Part shown: positions 43,109 to 52,514 of the stretch, piece after piece | How positions within the stretch are numbered: the first letter of the stretch is position 1 | How the letters are laid out: each line of letters opens with the position of its first letter | Source of the DNA: Brevibacillus sp042683565 | GTDB lineage: Bacteria > Bacillota > Bacilli > Brevibacillales > Brevibacillaceae | Direction: 5' to 3' | Length of the DNA: 64,000 nucleotides | Assembly: GCF_042683565.1 (NCBI RefSeq) | Contig: NZ_JBHUJW010000043.1 | Location: forward strand, 992,001 to 1,056,000 | Notes under the pieces: model-generated | The model's input: only the letters and a program-made list of their open reading frames with translations | Databases searched by the model: none | What the model was told of the DNA's origin: nothing | Position numbers and translations under genes: made by a program

Positions 43109-44068
43109 CTATTTCCAAAACTTCCACCAGCTCTTTTTGGTTGCAGTGTCCGTCGGCTGGCTGTCCGCCACCTTTTGCGCCGCTGCCGCTTCCACTTCCT
43201 GAGCGCCTGGGACGCGCAGGAGGAAATGGTCTACCATCGGCTTGTATTTGTCCGGCAGATGCTCCTGCATGGTGCGCAGGATCGCGATGGCTTTCTCCTT
43301 TTGATCCGTGGCGATCAGGGCGTTCGCGTAGTTGAACCCTGCGTACGGGAAAGGGAATTCTGGCGACCAGTACTTCTCGCAAATCTGGATCAGCTGATAG
43401 ACGTAGCCTGCTTGTCCCAGCTCGCCCGTCACCGTCATGACGATCTCGAACCGGTCTTTGGCCCCTTCGATCGCCTGCGTGTACCAATGCATCGCCTTGA
43501 GCAAATTTTCCTCGGTGAGCGCGAGCCGTGCCAGATGCAGCTGCGGCCGCCACGCCCCTTCTTTTTCCGCGAGAGCGGTCAGCCTCTGCTTCAGCTCTTC
43601 CTTCCTGCCCCCGGCGAGGAAGCTCTCGACGAACATATTCAATCCGTTCTCCTGGTTCGGGTCTTTGTGGAGTCCGGTATTTAACGTTTCAAACGCTTTG
43701 GCCTCGTCGCCTTCCAGCGCGTAAATCTTGGCCAGATTCGTACAAGCTGTGCCCGACGCCGGGAAGCGCTCCAGGCAGTTCATCAAGATCGCCTTCGCCC
43801 GGTCGAATTCCCGTGCCTGCATGTGCACGACAGCGCGGAACATGAGCGCTGACTCAATCGGACCGTACAGCTCCAAAAGCCTGTCTGCCGCTATGGCTGC
43901 CTGCTCGTGAAATTGCTCCTTCACCAATTCCATCGCGAAATCGCGAAGCTTTTCCTTGTTGTCCCAATACATCTCCAGGTTGTGCGGAATGACTTTTTTC
44001 TGGTAGTCCTCTCGGGACATATCGATGGTTTGACCAAACTCATTGGTAAACGTCACAAATTCAGACAT
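43109..44068 (-). CDS. Tetratricopeptide-repeat protein
   Basis: Protein of 319 residues composed of TPR-like helical pairs: for example SALMFRAVVHMQAREFDRAKAIL, TACTNLAKIYALEGDEAKAFETL, and PYAGFNYANALIATDQKEKAIAIL. The N-terminal 40 residues (MSEFVTFTNEFGQTIDMSRE) are not repeat-like. The tail is Trp/Lys rich (KKSWWKFWK). There is no signal peptide. It is probably a scaffold; partner unknown. Confidence 0.75.
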   Translation of the reverse strand: MSEFVTFTNEFGQTIDMSREDYQKKVIPHNLEMYWDNKEKLRDFAMELVKEQFHEQAAIAADRLLELYGPIESALMFRAVVHMQAREFDRAKAILMNCLERFPASGTACTNLAKIYALEGDEAKAFETLNTGLHKDPNQENGLNMFVESFLAGGRKEELKQRLTALAEKEGAWRPQLHLARLALTEENLLKAMHWYTQAIEGAKDRFEIVMTVTGELGQAGYVYQLIQICEKYWSPEFPFPYAGFNYANALIATDQKEKAIAILRTMQEHLPDKYKPMVDHFLLRVPGAQEVEAAAAQKVADSQPTDTATKKSWWKFWK

Positions 44069-44126
44069 GTAACAGCCTCGCTTTCATTTCCATCGCAGTA
44101 GTTTCAAGAAGCAGCAGCTTCCTGCA

Positions 44127-44501
44127 TCAGATCCAAGCTTTCAAGTTTACTTTACGGATAAATTCCTCTACTGATTCCTTGACTGGTTCGTCATTGGTCT
44201 CATCCGCATCCTGCAAGCCGACCAGCTGGCGGAACAGCGCTTCGTTGCGCGTAGCCAGGGCAAAATCGAGCAAAGCCTCATGGGAAACCCGCTCTGCCTC
44301 TTCCTCCAGAAGCTTTGACTCCAGAGCGATGTCCTCTTCTACAACGGGAAACTGCTTATCTATTTTCGGAATCCGGACTACCCAGGCAAACGCACTATCG
44401 GGGTTGCGGTCGCGCGCGATCAAGTAACCGTATTCGCCCAAGGGCAAGCCTTGCTCAAAGGAGTCGGCAACAATGACGACGCGTTGTCCCAGCTTGAACA
44501 T
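44127..44501 (-). CDS. Unknown 124-residue soluble protein
   Basis: It opens MFKLGQRVVIVADSFEQGLP with an SH3-like beta segment (GEYGYLIARDRNPDSAFAWV), then an acidic helix (ESKLLEEEAERVSHEALLDF) and an acidic tail. AGGAG nine bases before the ATG at 44501 defines the start. No family recognised. 58 bp downstream of the TPR gene start region on the same strand. Confidence 0.6.
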   Translation of the reverse strand: MFKLGQRVVIVADSFEQGLPLGEYGYLIARDRNPDSAFAWVVRIPKIDKQFPVVEEDIALESKLLEEEAERVSHEALLDFALATRNEALFRQLVGLQDADETNDEPVKESVEEFIRKVNLKAWI

Positions 44502-44597
44502 GAGCGTCAACTCCTAGAAAAGATTAATTCTAATCATACTAAATTGTATGTGTTCTTGGGAAGAGCAAACCAGCAGGATGGGCGTTTGCAAAAAAGT

Positions 44598-44626
44598 TTG
44601 TTGCTGCCGCGAAAATACGGTAAACT
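44598..44626 (+). promoter_or_regulatory. Promoter of the DUF2621 gene
   Basis: TTGTTG (44598-44603) and TAAACT (44621-44626), 17 bp apart, 54 bp before the start codon. Confidence 0.5.
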
Positions 44627-44679
44627 GCTGGTAGCAAACTATTTTGGGCAATCAAGTCATCAAAACGGGGTGCACGTGC

Positions 44680-45123
44680 ATGTCGCAAATGTCCACAGGG
44701 TTCTCCCTGTTTATTGTCGGTTGGTCCATATTGCTTGTCGGGGTGATGGGGGTTGGCGGATATTTCATGTTCCGCAAGTTTTTGAAATCCATGCCCAAGT
44801 CCGACGGGAAATCCGATCTGGACTGGCAAGACTACTACATCGACCAGACCCGCTCCCTCTGGACGGAAGAAGGGCTTACGCTGCTCAATGAGCTGGTAGA
44901 GCCGGTTCCGCAGCTTTTCCGCGACGTGGCGAGGCGTTCCATCGCCGCGAAAATCGGACAACTGGCGCTGGAGGAAGGGGCGAATGCCATTACCATCGAC
45001 CTGATCGTGAAAGGCTATATCGTTGCCACGCCCAAGCGCGATCACAAGTGGCTGATCGCTCATTTGCAAAACAAGCAAATCGACTACACCCGCTTCGAGC
45101 ATTACCTGAACGCGGAGGGCTGA
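44680..45123 (+). CDS. DUF2621 membrane-anchored protein (YneK-like)
   Basis: Protein of 147 residues. One N-terminal membrane helix (about 5-30), then MFRKFLKSMPKSDGKSDLDW and QDYYIDQTRSLWTEEGLTLL, the characteristic DUF2621 region. Cytoplasmic domain of unknown function. The preferred start is ATG at 44680 (MSQMSTGFSLF) with GGGGTG upstream; an earlier in-frame start at 44644 is possible. Confidence 0.72.
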   Translation: MSQMSTGFSLFIVGWSILLVGVMGVGGYFMFRKFLKSMPKSDGKSDLDWQDYYIDQTRSLWTEEGLTLLNELVEPVPQLFRDVARRSIAAKIGQLALEEGANAITIDLIVKGYIVATPKRDHKWLIAHLQNKQIDYTRFEHYLNAEG

Positions 45124-45133
45124 CCGCACGCTC

Positions 45134-45198
45134 AACGAAAAAACAGCGACAGCCGAGGAATGAAGCATACATTCCCGGACTAGCGCTGTTTTTTCGTT
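45134..45198. terminator. Large bidirectional hairpin after the DUF2621 gene
   Basis: AACGAAAAAACAGCG (45134-45148) pairs perfectly with its complement at 45184-45198. An inner GGAATG/CATTCC stem fills the loop. It can terminate both strands. Confidence 0.8.
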
Positions 45199-45388
45199 CC
45201 GATCACGGTACCCACTGGAATCGCGGACACCAGTCGTACGGCCATCACCATTACCACAGAAGTCACAGCAGCCACAGCAGCTTTTTCAACAGCTAAACCG
45301 ATTGATAAAGTCAGCTTCGCCGTTATCAGCGGCTTGCGAAACGGAGAAAGGGATGGCCTATCCGGCAGTCAAACTGCGTCCTTTTCAT
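45180..45388 (-). pseudogene. Possible small gene with a frameshift
   Basis: The stretch 45124-45484 has no clear intact gene. On the minus strand AGGAGGGGGAG lies seven bases before an ATG at 45388 (MKRTQFDCRIGHPFL) that stops after 20 codons. A different frame then stays open to a TAG at 45180, reading LITAKLTLSIGLAVEKAA and SVVMVMAVRLVSAIPVGTVI, strongly hydrophobic, and ends right at the hairpin. One inserted base would join them. The His-rich plus-strand reading of the same stretch looks like an artefact. Confidence 0.3.
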
Positions 45389-45484
45389 GCGATGACTCCC
45401 CCTCCTGTACTGCCGTAAATCTTGTACCCGATCACCAGGTCTTCTGCTATGATGAAGGAAAAAAAGCGAAAGCAGGGAGATTAC

Positions 45485-46330
45485 ATGCAAGCACTCGTCT
45501 CGCCACAATGGCTCAACGATCATTTGCACGACGATTCGATCGTTATCGTCGACTGCCGTTTCAATCTAAGCGTCCCGGAGGCCGGACAGGAAGCCTACCA
45601 GCAGGATCACATCCCCGGCGCTCTCTACTTTCATCTGAACCGCGATCTCTCCGGCCCGAAGCAGGCACACGGCGGACGACATCCGCTGCCGTCCGTAGAA
45701 GCATTCGCTGAGCGCCTGTCAGCGGCTGGCATTGATGAAAATACGACCGTCATCGCCTACGACGATCAGGAGATGGCTATGGCAGGCCGTCTCTGGTGGC
45801 TGCTTCGTTACTTCGGGCATGACAAGGTGGCCGTGCTGAACGGCGGATACGCTGCCTGGAAGCGGGCTGGCTATCCGGTGACTGCCGAGGTGCCCGCACC
45901 GCTCGCCCGCACGTTCACGCCGCAGTTGCGCCCGGAAATGCTCGTCGATATTTCCGGCGTACAGGAGCGAAGCCCGGAGACGGTGCTGCTCGACTCCCGC
46001 GCCGGCGAGCGTTACCGCGGCGAGGTTGAGCCGCTCGATCCGAAAGCTGGCCACATCCCCGGCGCGCTTTCTTTCTTTTACAAGGACAATCTCGGCTCCG
46101 ATCTGACCATGCTGCCGGTCGAACAGCTGAAAGAGCGCATGGCACCGTTCGACGGCCTCGACGTCATCGTCTACTGCGGCTCCGGTGTGACTGCCTGCAC
46201 GAACCTGCTCGCCCTGCACGCCGCCGGACGCCCGGATGCCAAGCTGTATGCGGGCAGCTGGAGCGACTGGAGCTCCTATGATCTGCCCGTCGCCGTCGGC
46301 CCTACGCCAGCTGACGAGATCAAAAAATGA
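45485..46330 (+). CDS. Sulfurtransferase with tandem rhodanese domains
   Basis: Protein of 281 residues. N-terminal inactive rhodanese domain (about 5-130: VDCRFNLSVPEAGQEAYQQD, HIPGALYFHLNRDLSG) and active C-terminal one (about 155-275) with Cys in IVYCGSGVTACTN. The six-residue loop CGSGVT fits thiosulfate or 3-mercaptopyruvate sulfurtransferases. GGGAG six bases before the ATG at 45485 sets the start. The stop overlaps the next gene. Confidence 0.9.
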   Translation: MQALVSPQWLNDHLHDDSIVIVDCRFNLSVPEAGQEAYQQDHIPGALYFHLNRDLSGPKQAHGGRHPLPSVEAFAERLSAAGIDENTTVIAYDDQEMAMAGRLWWLLRYFGHDKVAVLNGGYAAWKRAGYPVTAEVPAPLARTFTPQLRPEMLVDISGVQERSPETVLLDSRAGERYRGEVEPLDPKAGHIPGALSFFYKDNLGSDLTMLPVEQLKERMAPFDGLDVIVYCGSGVTACTNLLALHAAGRPDAKLYAGSWSDWSSYDLPVAVGPTPADEIKK

Positions 46331-47103
46331 TCCGCGCCATCCGCCTCCTGCTCCACTTTGGCTATCAGGAGGCCATGTCCTGCCTGTTTCCGGTGTTCAT
46401 TTTCGCTTCGCTGGCCATATCCAAATTCGTGGCGATACCCGGACTCGGGAGGTACGATCTTTTGCTGTTGCTGTGCCTGCTCTTTCAGGTGTTCATGGTA
46501 AAGAGCGGACTGGAGACAAAAGATGAGCTGAAAGTCATCACGGTCTTTCATCTGATCGGCCTTGCCCTCGAAATATTCAAAGTGCACATGGGCTCCTGGA
46601 GCTATCCGGAGGACGCCTGGAGCAAAGTATTCGGCGTCCCGCTCTACAGCGGATTCATGTACGCGAGTGTGGCGAGCTACCTGTGCCAAGCCTGGAGACG
46701 GCTTGAAGTCTCGCTGACCAGCTGGCCGCAGCAGTGGCTCGCCGTCTTGCTCGGCGCCGCCATCTACCTCAATTTTTTCACCCATCACTTCCTCGTCGAT
46801 GTGCGCTGGGTGCTGATGATCGCCATTTTCCCCGTTTTCTGGCGTACGCGCGTCCACTTTCGCGTGGCAGGGGAAGGCTTGTGGATGCCGTTGCCGCTCG
46901 GGTACTTTCTCATCGGATTTTTTATCTGGATCGCGGAAAATATCGCCACGTTCTTCGGAGCCTGGTACTACCCCAACCAGCGCGACGGCTGGCAGATCGT
47001 CCATCTGAGCAAAATCAGCTCGTGGTATCTGCTCGTCATCGTCAGCTTCATCATCGTGACGCAGCTCAAGCATGTCAAAAGCCGGATTGCGGGCGGCAAA
47101 TAG
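46327..47103 (+). CDS. DUF817 membrane protein (YoaT-like)
   Basis: Protein of 258 residues with about seven membrane helices. DUF817 landmarks: HMGSWSYPEDAWSKVFGVPL, YSGFMYASVASY, NFFTHHFLVDVR and AENIATFFGAWYYPNQ. The ATG overlaps the sulfurtransferase stop (ATGA). Function unknown; the pairing with a sulfurtransferase may be informative. Confidence 0.82.
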   Translation: MIRAIRLLLHFGYQEAMSCLFPVFIFASLAISKFVAIPGLGRYDLLLLLCLLFQVFMVKSGLETKDELKVITVFHLIGLALEIFKVHMGSWSYPEDAWSKVFGVPLYSGFMYASVASYLCQAWRRLEVSLTSWPQQWLAVLLGAAIYLNFFTHHFLVDVRWVLMIAIFPVFWRTRVHFRVAGEGLWMPLPLGYFLIGFFIWIAENIATFFGAWYYPNQRDGWQIVHLSKISSWYLLVIVSFIIVTQLKHVKSRIAGGK

Positions 47104-47149
47104 CCTGACCGCCTTTCGGACGTATTTTTACGGCACCCCAGCAAAGAAG

Positions 47150-47183
47150 GGCCTTCCCTGCCAAGCATGGGAAAGCCTTTTTT
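47150..47183 (+). terminator. Terminator of the DUF817 gene
   Basis: GGCCTTCCC (47150-47158) pairs with GGGAAAGCC (47169-47177) with one mismatch, followed by six Ts. Confidence 0.65.
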
Positions 47184-47221
47184 GCTATTCGCCTTTTCGG
47201 TGGTGCATGGGGCGAGGTTAT

Positions 47222-48385
47222 CTATCGCGGCACCCCGATCAGGATAAGGCGGTGAATCCCGCCAGCCAGACACACCCCTGCCGTAACGAAGAAGGCGATG
47301 AAATACGAATGGTGCCAGTTGCCGATCATCCCCGCCAGGACAGGACTTAGCACCGCTCCTATGGACAGCACGGCAGAGTAAATGCTGAACGTGCTCCCGT
47401 ACAGTTCGCGGGGCGAATGCACGGTCAACATCGTGGCAAGCGCAGGGAACAGCATGCCGAAGCACGCCCCGAGCAGGAACATCATGACGTGGAGCGGAAT
47501 GGCTACGCCGATCGCCATCGCGTACAGCAAAAGGCTCAGGACTCCCATTCCCGCGAATATCCGCTGCTCGACCGATACTCGGTACAGCCAGAACTGGCTA
47601 AGGATGGCGAGCGCACCCAGCCCCTTCAAGCTGAACAGCACGCCGGTAACTGCCGGTGACAGTCCTTGCTTCTGGATGAGCAGCGGCACCTCGTAAATGA
47701 TCGTGCCTTGCGCGTACATAATCGCAAAGCCCCCCAGGAACGCTGGATAGAGCAGCCGATTTTCCAGCACCGCCTTGATGCTTCCTTTGCCACCCAGGTA
47801 GACGCTGGCCGCGGCGCTATGCCCGGGGATCAGGCTTCCAGCCGCCACTCGCACGGGCAGAACAAGCCCGGCGAACACACCTGCCGTCAGCATGATGCAG
47901 CCGAGGATGATGAACGATTGGCTGTACCCGAACTGCACCGCCAGGAAGCTCCCGACCGCCGGAGACACGATGCCTGCCGAGGTCAGGACAAGCCCCTTTT
48001 TCCCCATGATCTGCCCTTGCTCCAACGTTGTCCGGCCCGTCTCCCCGAGCAGCGCCGAGCATGCCGGAGACACGAACGCCATCAAAAACCCGAGCATGAG
48101 CCGAAACAGAAAAAAGCCGACGGTATTTGTCACCACCCCTTGACCGATCAGCATGCAGCCTGCCAGGATGAGCCCCCCGGAGATAAACCATTTCTTTGGA
48201 TACTTGTCCAAAAACGGGCCTGCCAGCAGGTTGCCGGTGAGATTGCTGATTGCGTACCCTCCCAGGACGAACCCGATCATTGCGGCGGACACTCCCAAAA
48301 TGTTCAAATACGGCGCCAGTAACGGCGTCTGTGCATGCATGTCAAAGGCGACGAGAAACAACACGACAAACAGGAGAACCCTCAA
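47222..48385 (-). CDS. MFS transporter
   Basis: Protein of 387 residues with twelve predicted helices. Loop 2-3 motif A: LAGPFLDKYPKKWFISGG. Helix 5 region SAGIVSPAVGSFLAVQFGYS resembles the exporter motif C. Substrate unknown. It is divergent from the GNAT gene, with a cre-like element in the 184-bp gap. Confidence 0.82.
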   Translation of the reverse strand: MRVLLFVVLFLVAFDMHAQTPLLAPYLNILGVSAAMIGFVLGGYAISNLTGNLLAGPFLDKYPKKWFISGGLILAGCMLIGQGVVTNTVGFFLFRLMLGFLMAFVSPACSALLGETGRTTLEQGQIMGKKGLVLTSAGIVSPAVGSFLAVQFGYSQSFIILGCIMLTAGVFAGLVLPVRVAAGSLIPGHSAAASVYLGGKGSIKAVLENRLLYPAFLGGFAIMYAQGTIIYEVPLLIQKQGLSPAVTGVLFSLKGLGALAILSQFWLYRVSVEQRIFAGMGVLSLLLYAMAIGVAIPLHVMMFLLGACFGMLFPALATMLTVHSPRELYGSTFSIYSAVLSIGAVLSPVLAGMIGNWHHSYFIAFFVTAGVCLAGGIHRLILIGVPR

Positions 48386-48481
48386 GCCATTTTCCTCCTC
48401 TCTGCGGGCGTTGCAAGACTTTGTCCCATTATATGAGAGGAGTCGTCCAAATAGGATAACAAAACCATGTTAGAAGTTTCT

Positions 48482-48495
48482 GGAAAGCGCTTGCA
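48482..48495. promoter_or_regulatory. cre-like site (possible CcpA operator)
   Basis: GGAAAGCGCTTGCA fits the catabolite-response consensus TGNAANCGNWNNCW with one mismatch (first base). It lies between the divergent MFS and GNAT genes. One such match may be chance. Confidence 0.35.
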
Positions 48496-48569
48496 TTCAT
48501 CCTTTATACTTTTGAGAGATGGGTGCAAAAAATAGAAACCCGCGCCTGTCAGAAAGGATGGTGCCTGTC

Positions 48570-49112
48570 TTGATCGTACTGGAAACCGAACGTCTGCGCC
48601 TGCGCTATCAAACGCTGGACGACGCAGCCTTTATCCTCGAACTGGTCAACGACCCGGCCTGGTTGCAGTATATCGGGGATCGCGGCGTCCGCACGCTGGA
48701 GGACGCCCGCGCCTATATTGCCAATGGGGCCATCCGCTCGTATGAACGCGACGGATTCGGCTTCTACCTCGTCGAACGCAAAGAAGACCGCACCTTGCTC
48801 GGGATGTGCGGTCTCGTAAGAAGAGAGGGGCTGGAAGACGTCGATATCGGCTACGCCTTCCTCCCTGCCTATCGGGGCAGAGGCTATGCGCATGAAGCTG
48901 CTTCCGCCGTCATGCAGTACGCCACACAGACGCTCGGCCTGTCTCGCGTAGTCGCCATCACGGCGCAGGACAACCATGCTTCCGGACGTTTGCTGGAAAA
49001 GCTCGGCCTGCGCTTCGAGCGGCTGATCCAGCTGCCGAACGCCCCTGAATGGCTGAAGCTGTTTGTCTACGATGCAGCCCAGGCCGAGAGCGACGCCAAG
49101 GTTTTGCGCTAG
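48570..49112 (+). CDS. GNAT-family N-acetyltransferase
   Basis: Protein of 180 residues. IVLETERLRLRYQTLDDAAF start is typical of the RimJ/RimL group; the acetyl-CoA loop is FLPAYRGRGYAHEAASAVM; VVAITAQDNHASGRLLEKLG follows. The TTG at 48570 begins this conserved motif and has GGATGGTG seven bases upstream; earlier in-frame starts at 48519 and 48558 lack spacing. Substrate unknown. Confidence 0.82.
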   Translation: MIVLETERLRLRYQTLDDAAFILELVNDPAWLQYIGDRGVRTLEDARAYIANGAIRSYERDGFGFYLVERKEDRTLLGMCGLVRREGLEDVDIGYAFLPAYRGRGYAHEAASAVMQYATQTLGLSRVVAITAQDNHASGRLLEKLGLRFERLIQLPNAPEWLKLFVYDAAQAESDAKVLR

Positions 49113-49134
49113 ATGATGCGTCTATTGACGCGAA

Positions 49135-49166
49135 AAAGGACTCACCTGAATGCGTGAGTCCTCTTT
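49135..49166. terminator. Bidirectional terminator
   Basis: AAAGGACTCAC pairs with GTGAGTCC...TTT between the convergent GNAT and prfC genes. Confidence 0.8.
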
Positions 49167-49183
49167 CGTCCCGTTCGCTCTTG

Positions 49184-50782
49184 TTATGACAGGACGGATT
49201 TCAAGCCCAGCGAGCTTTCGTGGAACTTGATCGTGGAGTATTTTTCCATGGCGACCCGCAACTGGTACTCGCTCTCGAACAGCATGACAGGACGGCCGTA
49301 GCGGTCTGTCACGATCTTGTTTTTGAGCGCATCGATCGCGGCCTTGTCGCCTTCCAGCCAGCGGGCGATCTGGTACGGCATGCGCGTCAGTACGATGTCG
49401 ACGCCGTATTCGGCCTTCAGCCGGTATTCCAGCACTTCAAACTGCAGCACCCCGACCACGCCAAGAATCAGCTCTTCCATCGGGTGCGTGCGGAACAGCT
49501 GCACCGTGCCTTCCTCCGTCAGCTGCATGATCCCTTTCTGGAACTGCTTGTGCTTCATCGCGTCTTTCACCATGACTTTGGAGAAAAACTCCGGAGAGAA
49601 GTGCGGCATTTCCTCATACTCGAACGATTTTCCCACACAGAGCGTGTCGCCGATCTGGAAAATGCCCGGATCGAACAGCCCGATCACATCACCCGCGTAC
49701 GATTCCTCGACAATCTCGCGGTCCTGCGCCATGAATTGCACAGGCTGCGCCAGCTTGATGTCTTTGCCCAGACGCACGTGCTTCACGGTCATGCCGCGCT
49801 CGAACTTGCCGGAGCAAATGCGCAGGAACGCGATGCGGTCGCGGTGCGCCGGGTTCATGTTGGCCTGGATTTTGAAAATAAAGCCGGAGAACGCGTTTGT
49901 ATACGGGTCGATCAGCCCGATGTTGCTCTTTTTCGGAGAAGGCGGCGGAGCCATCTGCAGGAAGTTGTCCAGGAAGGTCTGCACGCCGAAGTTGTTGATC
50001 GCGCTGCCGAAAAAGACCGGCGTCAGCTCCCCTTTGGCGATCAGCTCCTCGTTGTAATCGTCGCCAGCCACATCCAGCAGGGAAATCTCATCCTGCAGCT
50101 GCTGCCACAGGTCCTGTCCGACGCGCTCGCCGATCAGCGGATCTTCTGCGCCTTCGACAGGGAAGAACGAAATCTCCTCATGCTGCGAACCGTTCTGATA
50201 CAGCTCCACGCGCGATTTCATCCGGTCGTACACGCCGGAAAAGGAGCTGCCCATGCCGATCGGCCAGTTCATCGGGTACGAACGGATGCCCAGCACGCGC
50301 TCGATCTCCTCCAGCAGCTCGAACGGGTCTTTCCCGTGGCGGTCCAGCTTGTTGACAAACGTAAAGATCGGAATCCCGCGCATTCTGCAAACCTTGAACA
50401 GCTTGATCGTCTGCGCCTCGACCCCTTTCGCCACGTCGATGATCATCACGGCAGCGTCCGCCGCGGTCAAAGTCCGATACGTATCTTCACTGAAGTCCTG
50501 GTGACCAGGCGTATCCAGAATGTTGATATGGTGGCCTTTGTATTCAAAGTCCATGGCCGAGGACGTGACGGAAATTCCCCGCTTCTTTTCGATCTCCATC
50601 CAGTCGGAGGTGGCGTGTTTGGAGTTTTTCCGCCCTTTGACCATCCCGGCCTCGCGGATCGCTCCGCCGTAGTAGAGCAGCTTTTCTGTCATCGTCGTTT
50701 TACCCGCGTCCGGGTGAGAGATGATGGCAAAGGTACGCCGTTTCGCTATTTCATTCTCCCATTGGGGATTGGTTGGACTCAT
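49184..50782 (-). CDS. prfC: Peptide chain release factor 3
   Basis: Protein of 532 residues, translational GTPase. G1 SHPDAGKTT, switch I region ERGISVTSSAM, G3 DTPGHQDFSED, G4 FVNKLDR. RF3 recycles RF1/RF2 after termination. AGGAGA seven bases before the ATG at 50782 (MSPTNPQWENEI) sets the start; the long frame further upstream is not conserved. Divergent from the M32 carboxypeptidase gene. Confidence 0.93.
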   Translation of the reverse strand: MSPTNPQWENEIAKRRTFAIISHPDAGKTTMTEKLLYYGGAIREAGMVKGRKNSKHATSDWMEIEKKRGISVTSSAMDFEYKGHHINILDTPGHQDFSEDTYRTLTAADAAVMIIDVAKGVEAQTIKLFKVCRMRGIPIFTFVNKLDRHGKDPFELLEEIERVLGIRSYPMNWPIGMGSSFSGVYDRMKSRVELYQNGSQHEEISFFPVEGAEDPLIGERVGQDLWQQLQDEISLLDVAGDDYNEELIAKGELTPVFFGSAINNFGVQTFLDNFLQMAPPPSPKKSNIGLIDPYTNAFSGFIFKIQANMNPAHRDRIAFLRICSGKFERGMTVKHVRLGKDIKLAQPVQFMAQDREIVEESYAGDVIGLFDPGIFQIGDTLCVGKSFEYEEMPHFSPEFFSKVMVKDAMKHKQFQKGIMQLTEEGTVQLFRTHPMEELILGVVGVLQFEVLEYRLKAEYGVDIVLTRMPYQIARWLEGDKAAIDALKNKIVTDRYGRPVMLFESEYQLRVAMEKYSTIKFHESSLGLKSVLS

Positions 50783-50958
50783 CTTCATTCTCCTGTCATT
50801 CCAAATAAGTAGCCTCACGCTTTTCCTTACGATTATACCGACATTTTCGTCGTGCATCCACCTAGTATTTTTTCGCGAAATCGCTATAATGTGTAGAAGT
50901 AAAAATTTTTTGACTGTATACTTGGAAATACATACCACAACGATAACAGGAGGAACCC

Positions 50959-52479
50959 ATGACGACCAATCTGGAAGCACGTTCAACCGCTTTTCGTGCG
51001 TACGTGAAAAAGATGTCGAGCTACAACCAGGCGCTTGCCGTTCTGCACTGGGACAAGGCGACCCAGGCTCCCCGCAAAGGGATGGAAGCCCGCTCCGAGG
51101 TCATCGGCACGCTGGCTGGCGAGCAATTCAAGCTGGCGACTGCCAAGGAAATGGAGAACTTTCTCGCAGAACTGAGCGAGCCGTCCGTTTTCGCGGAGCT
51201 GGACGAAATCACCCGCCACACCGTTCTCGAGTGCAAAAAGGAATTTGACCGCAACAAGCAGATTCCTGCGGAGCGGTACCAGGAATACGTCGTGCTGACC
51301 TCCCAGGCGGAGACGATCTGGGAAGAAGCACGCGAAAAAAATGATTTCGCCATGTTCCAGCCCTATTTGGAAAAAATCGTCGACTTCCAGCTGGAGTTCA
51401 TCGAGTATTGGGGCCACGACGGCAAAAACAAGTACAACACGCTCCTCGACCTGTACGAGCCCGGGATGACTGTCGAACAGCTTGACGCGATCTTCGCTAC
51501 GCTGCGCGAAAAAACCGTGAAGCTCGTCGCGGCCGTCGCCGAATCGCCGCACAAGCCCGACACCTCCTTCCTGAACAAGCATTTCCCTGTCGCTGAGCAG
51601 GAAGCCTTCAGCCGCTTCGTCTTAGAGCGCATCGGCTACGACTTCCAGGCAGGCCGCATGGACCGCAGCGTGCATCCGTTCTGCACTTCCTTCAACCCGG
51701 GTGACGTACGCATCACGACGCGCTACGACGAAAACGGGTTCAACTCGGCGCTGTTCAGCTGCATCCACGAAGCAGGGCACGCCATGTACGAGCAAAACAT
51801 CAATCCGCAGCTGCTGTTTACCCCGCTCTGCGAAGGTACGTCCATGGGCATTCACGAGTCGCAATCCCGCTTCTGGGAGAACATGGTCGGACGCAGCCTG
51901 CCGTTCTGGAGGGGCCTGTACGGCGATTTGCAAAAAGCGTTCCCGTCCCAGTTCGACGGCGTCAGCGTCGAGGCGTTCTACCGCGCCATCAACGAAGTCA
52001 CCCCTTCCTACATCCGCACGGAAGCAGACGAGCTCACCTACAACCTGCATGTCATGATCCGCTACGAGATTGAGAAAGGCCTGATCGACCGGACGCTCAA
52101 GGTCGCGGATTTGCCGGCGATCTGGAACGAGCGGATGAAAGAATACCTTGGCATCGAACCGCCGACAGACACGCTTGGTGTCCTGCAGGACGTCCACTGG
52201 TCCGGAGGCAGCTTCGGCTACTTCCCGACCTACTCGCTGGGCAACGTCTATGCCGCACAATTTGCCCACGTCATGCAGCAGGAAATCAGCGGTTACGAAG
52301 AGCTGATCGAAAAAGGCGAGTTTGCCCCGATCCGCCAGTGGCTGAAAGAGAAGATTCATCAGTACGGCAAAATGAAAAGCCCGCAGGAACTCGTGCAGGC
52401 GATCACCGGCGAAGGCACGAATGCGACGTATCTGATGAATTACCTCGAGAAAAAGTACACCTCGATCTACAAGCTGTAG
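50959..52479 (+). CDS. M32-family metallocarboxypeptidase
   Basis: Protein of 506 residues, nearly all helical. Zinc motif HEAGH in CIHEAGHAMYEQNIN, third ligand Glu in GIHESQSRFWENMVGR; GRMDRSVHPFCTSFNPGDVR is another family signature. Homologous to YpwA and TaqCP, which trim C-terminal residues. Cytoplasmic. AGGAGG precedes the ATG. Confidence 0.93.
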   Translation: MTTNLEARSTAFRAYVKKMSSYNQALAVLHWDKATQAPRKGMEARSEVIGTLAGEQFKLATAKEMENFLAELSEPSVFAELDEITRHTVLECKKEFDRNKQIPAERYQEYVVLTSQAETIWEEAREKNDFAMFQPYLEKIVDFQLEFIEYWGHDGKNKYNTLLDLYEPGMTVEQLDAIFATLREKTVKLVAAVAESPHKPDTSFLNKHFPVAEQEAFSRFVLERIGYDFQAGRMDRSVHPFCTSFNPGDVRITTRYDENGFNSALFSCIHEAGHAMYEQNINPQLLFTPLCEGTSMGIHESQSRFWENMVGRSLPFWRGLYGDLQKAFPSQFDGVSVEAFYRAINEVTPSYIRTEADELTYNLHVMIRYEIEKGLIDRTLKVADLPAIWNERMKEYLGIEPPTDTLGVLQDVHWSGGSFGYFPTYSLGNVYAAQFAHVMQQEISGYEELIEKGEFAPIRQWLKEKIHQYGKMKSPQELVQAITGEGTNATYLMNYLEKKYTSIYKL

Positions 52480-52514
52480 CTGTCTGGCTGCGCCACATCT
52501 TTGCGTGGCAATGG

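Noticed and set aside
45048..45296. His/Ser-rich plus-strand frame resembling a metal-binding protein
   Set aside because: It begins inside the DUF2621 gene, crosses the strong hairpin and has no SD; the His run comes from a GCTGTG-type repeat on the other strand.
49220..50812. 530-codon open frame antisense to prfC
   Set aside because: The opposite strand encodes a complete release factor 3; no start signal or domain in the antisense frame.
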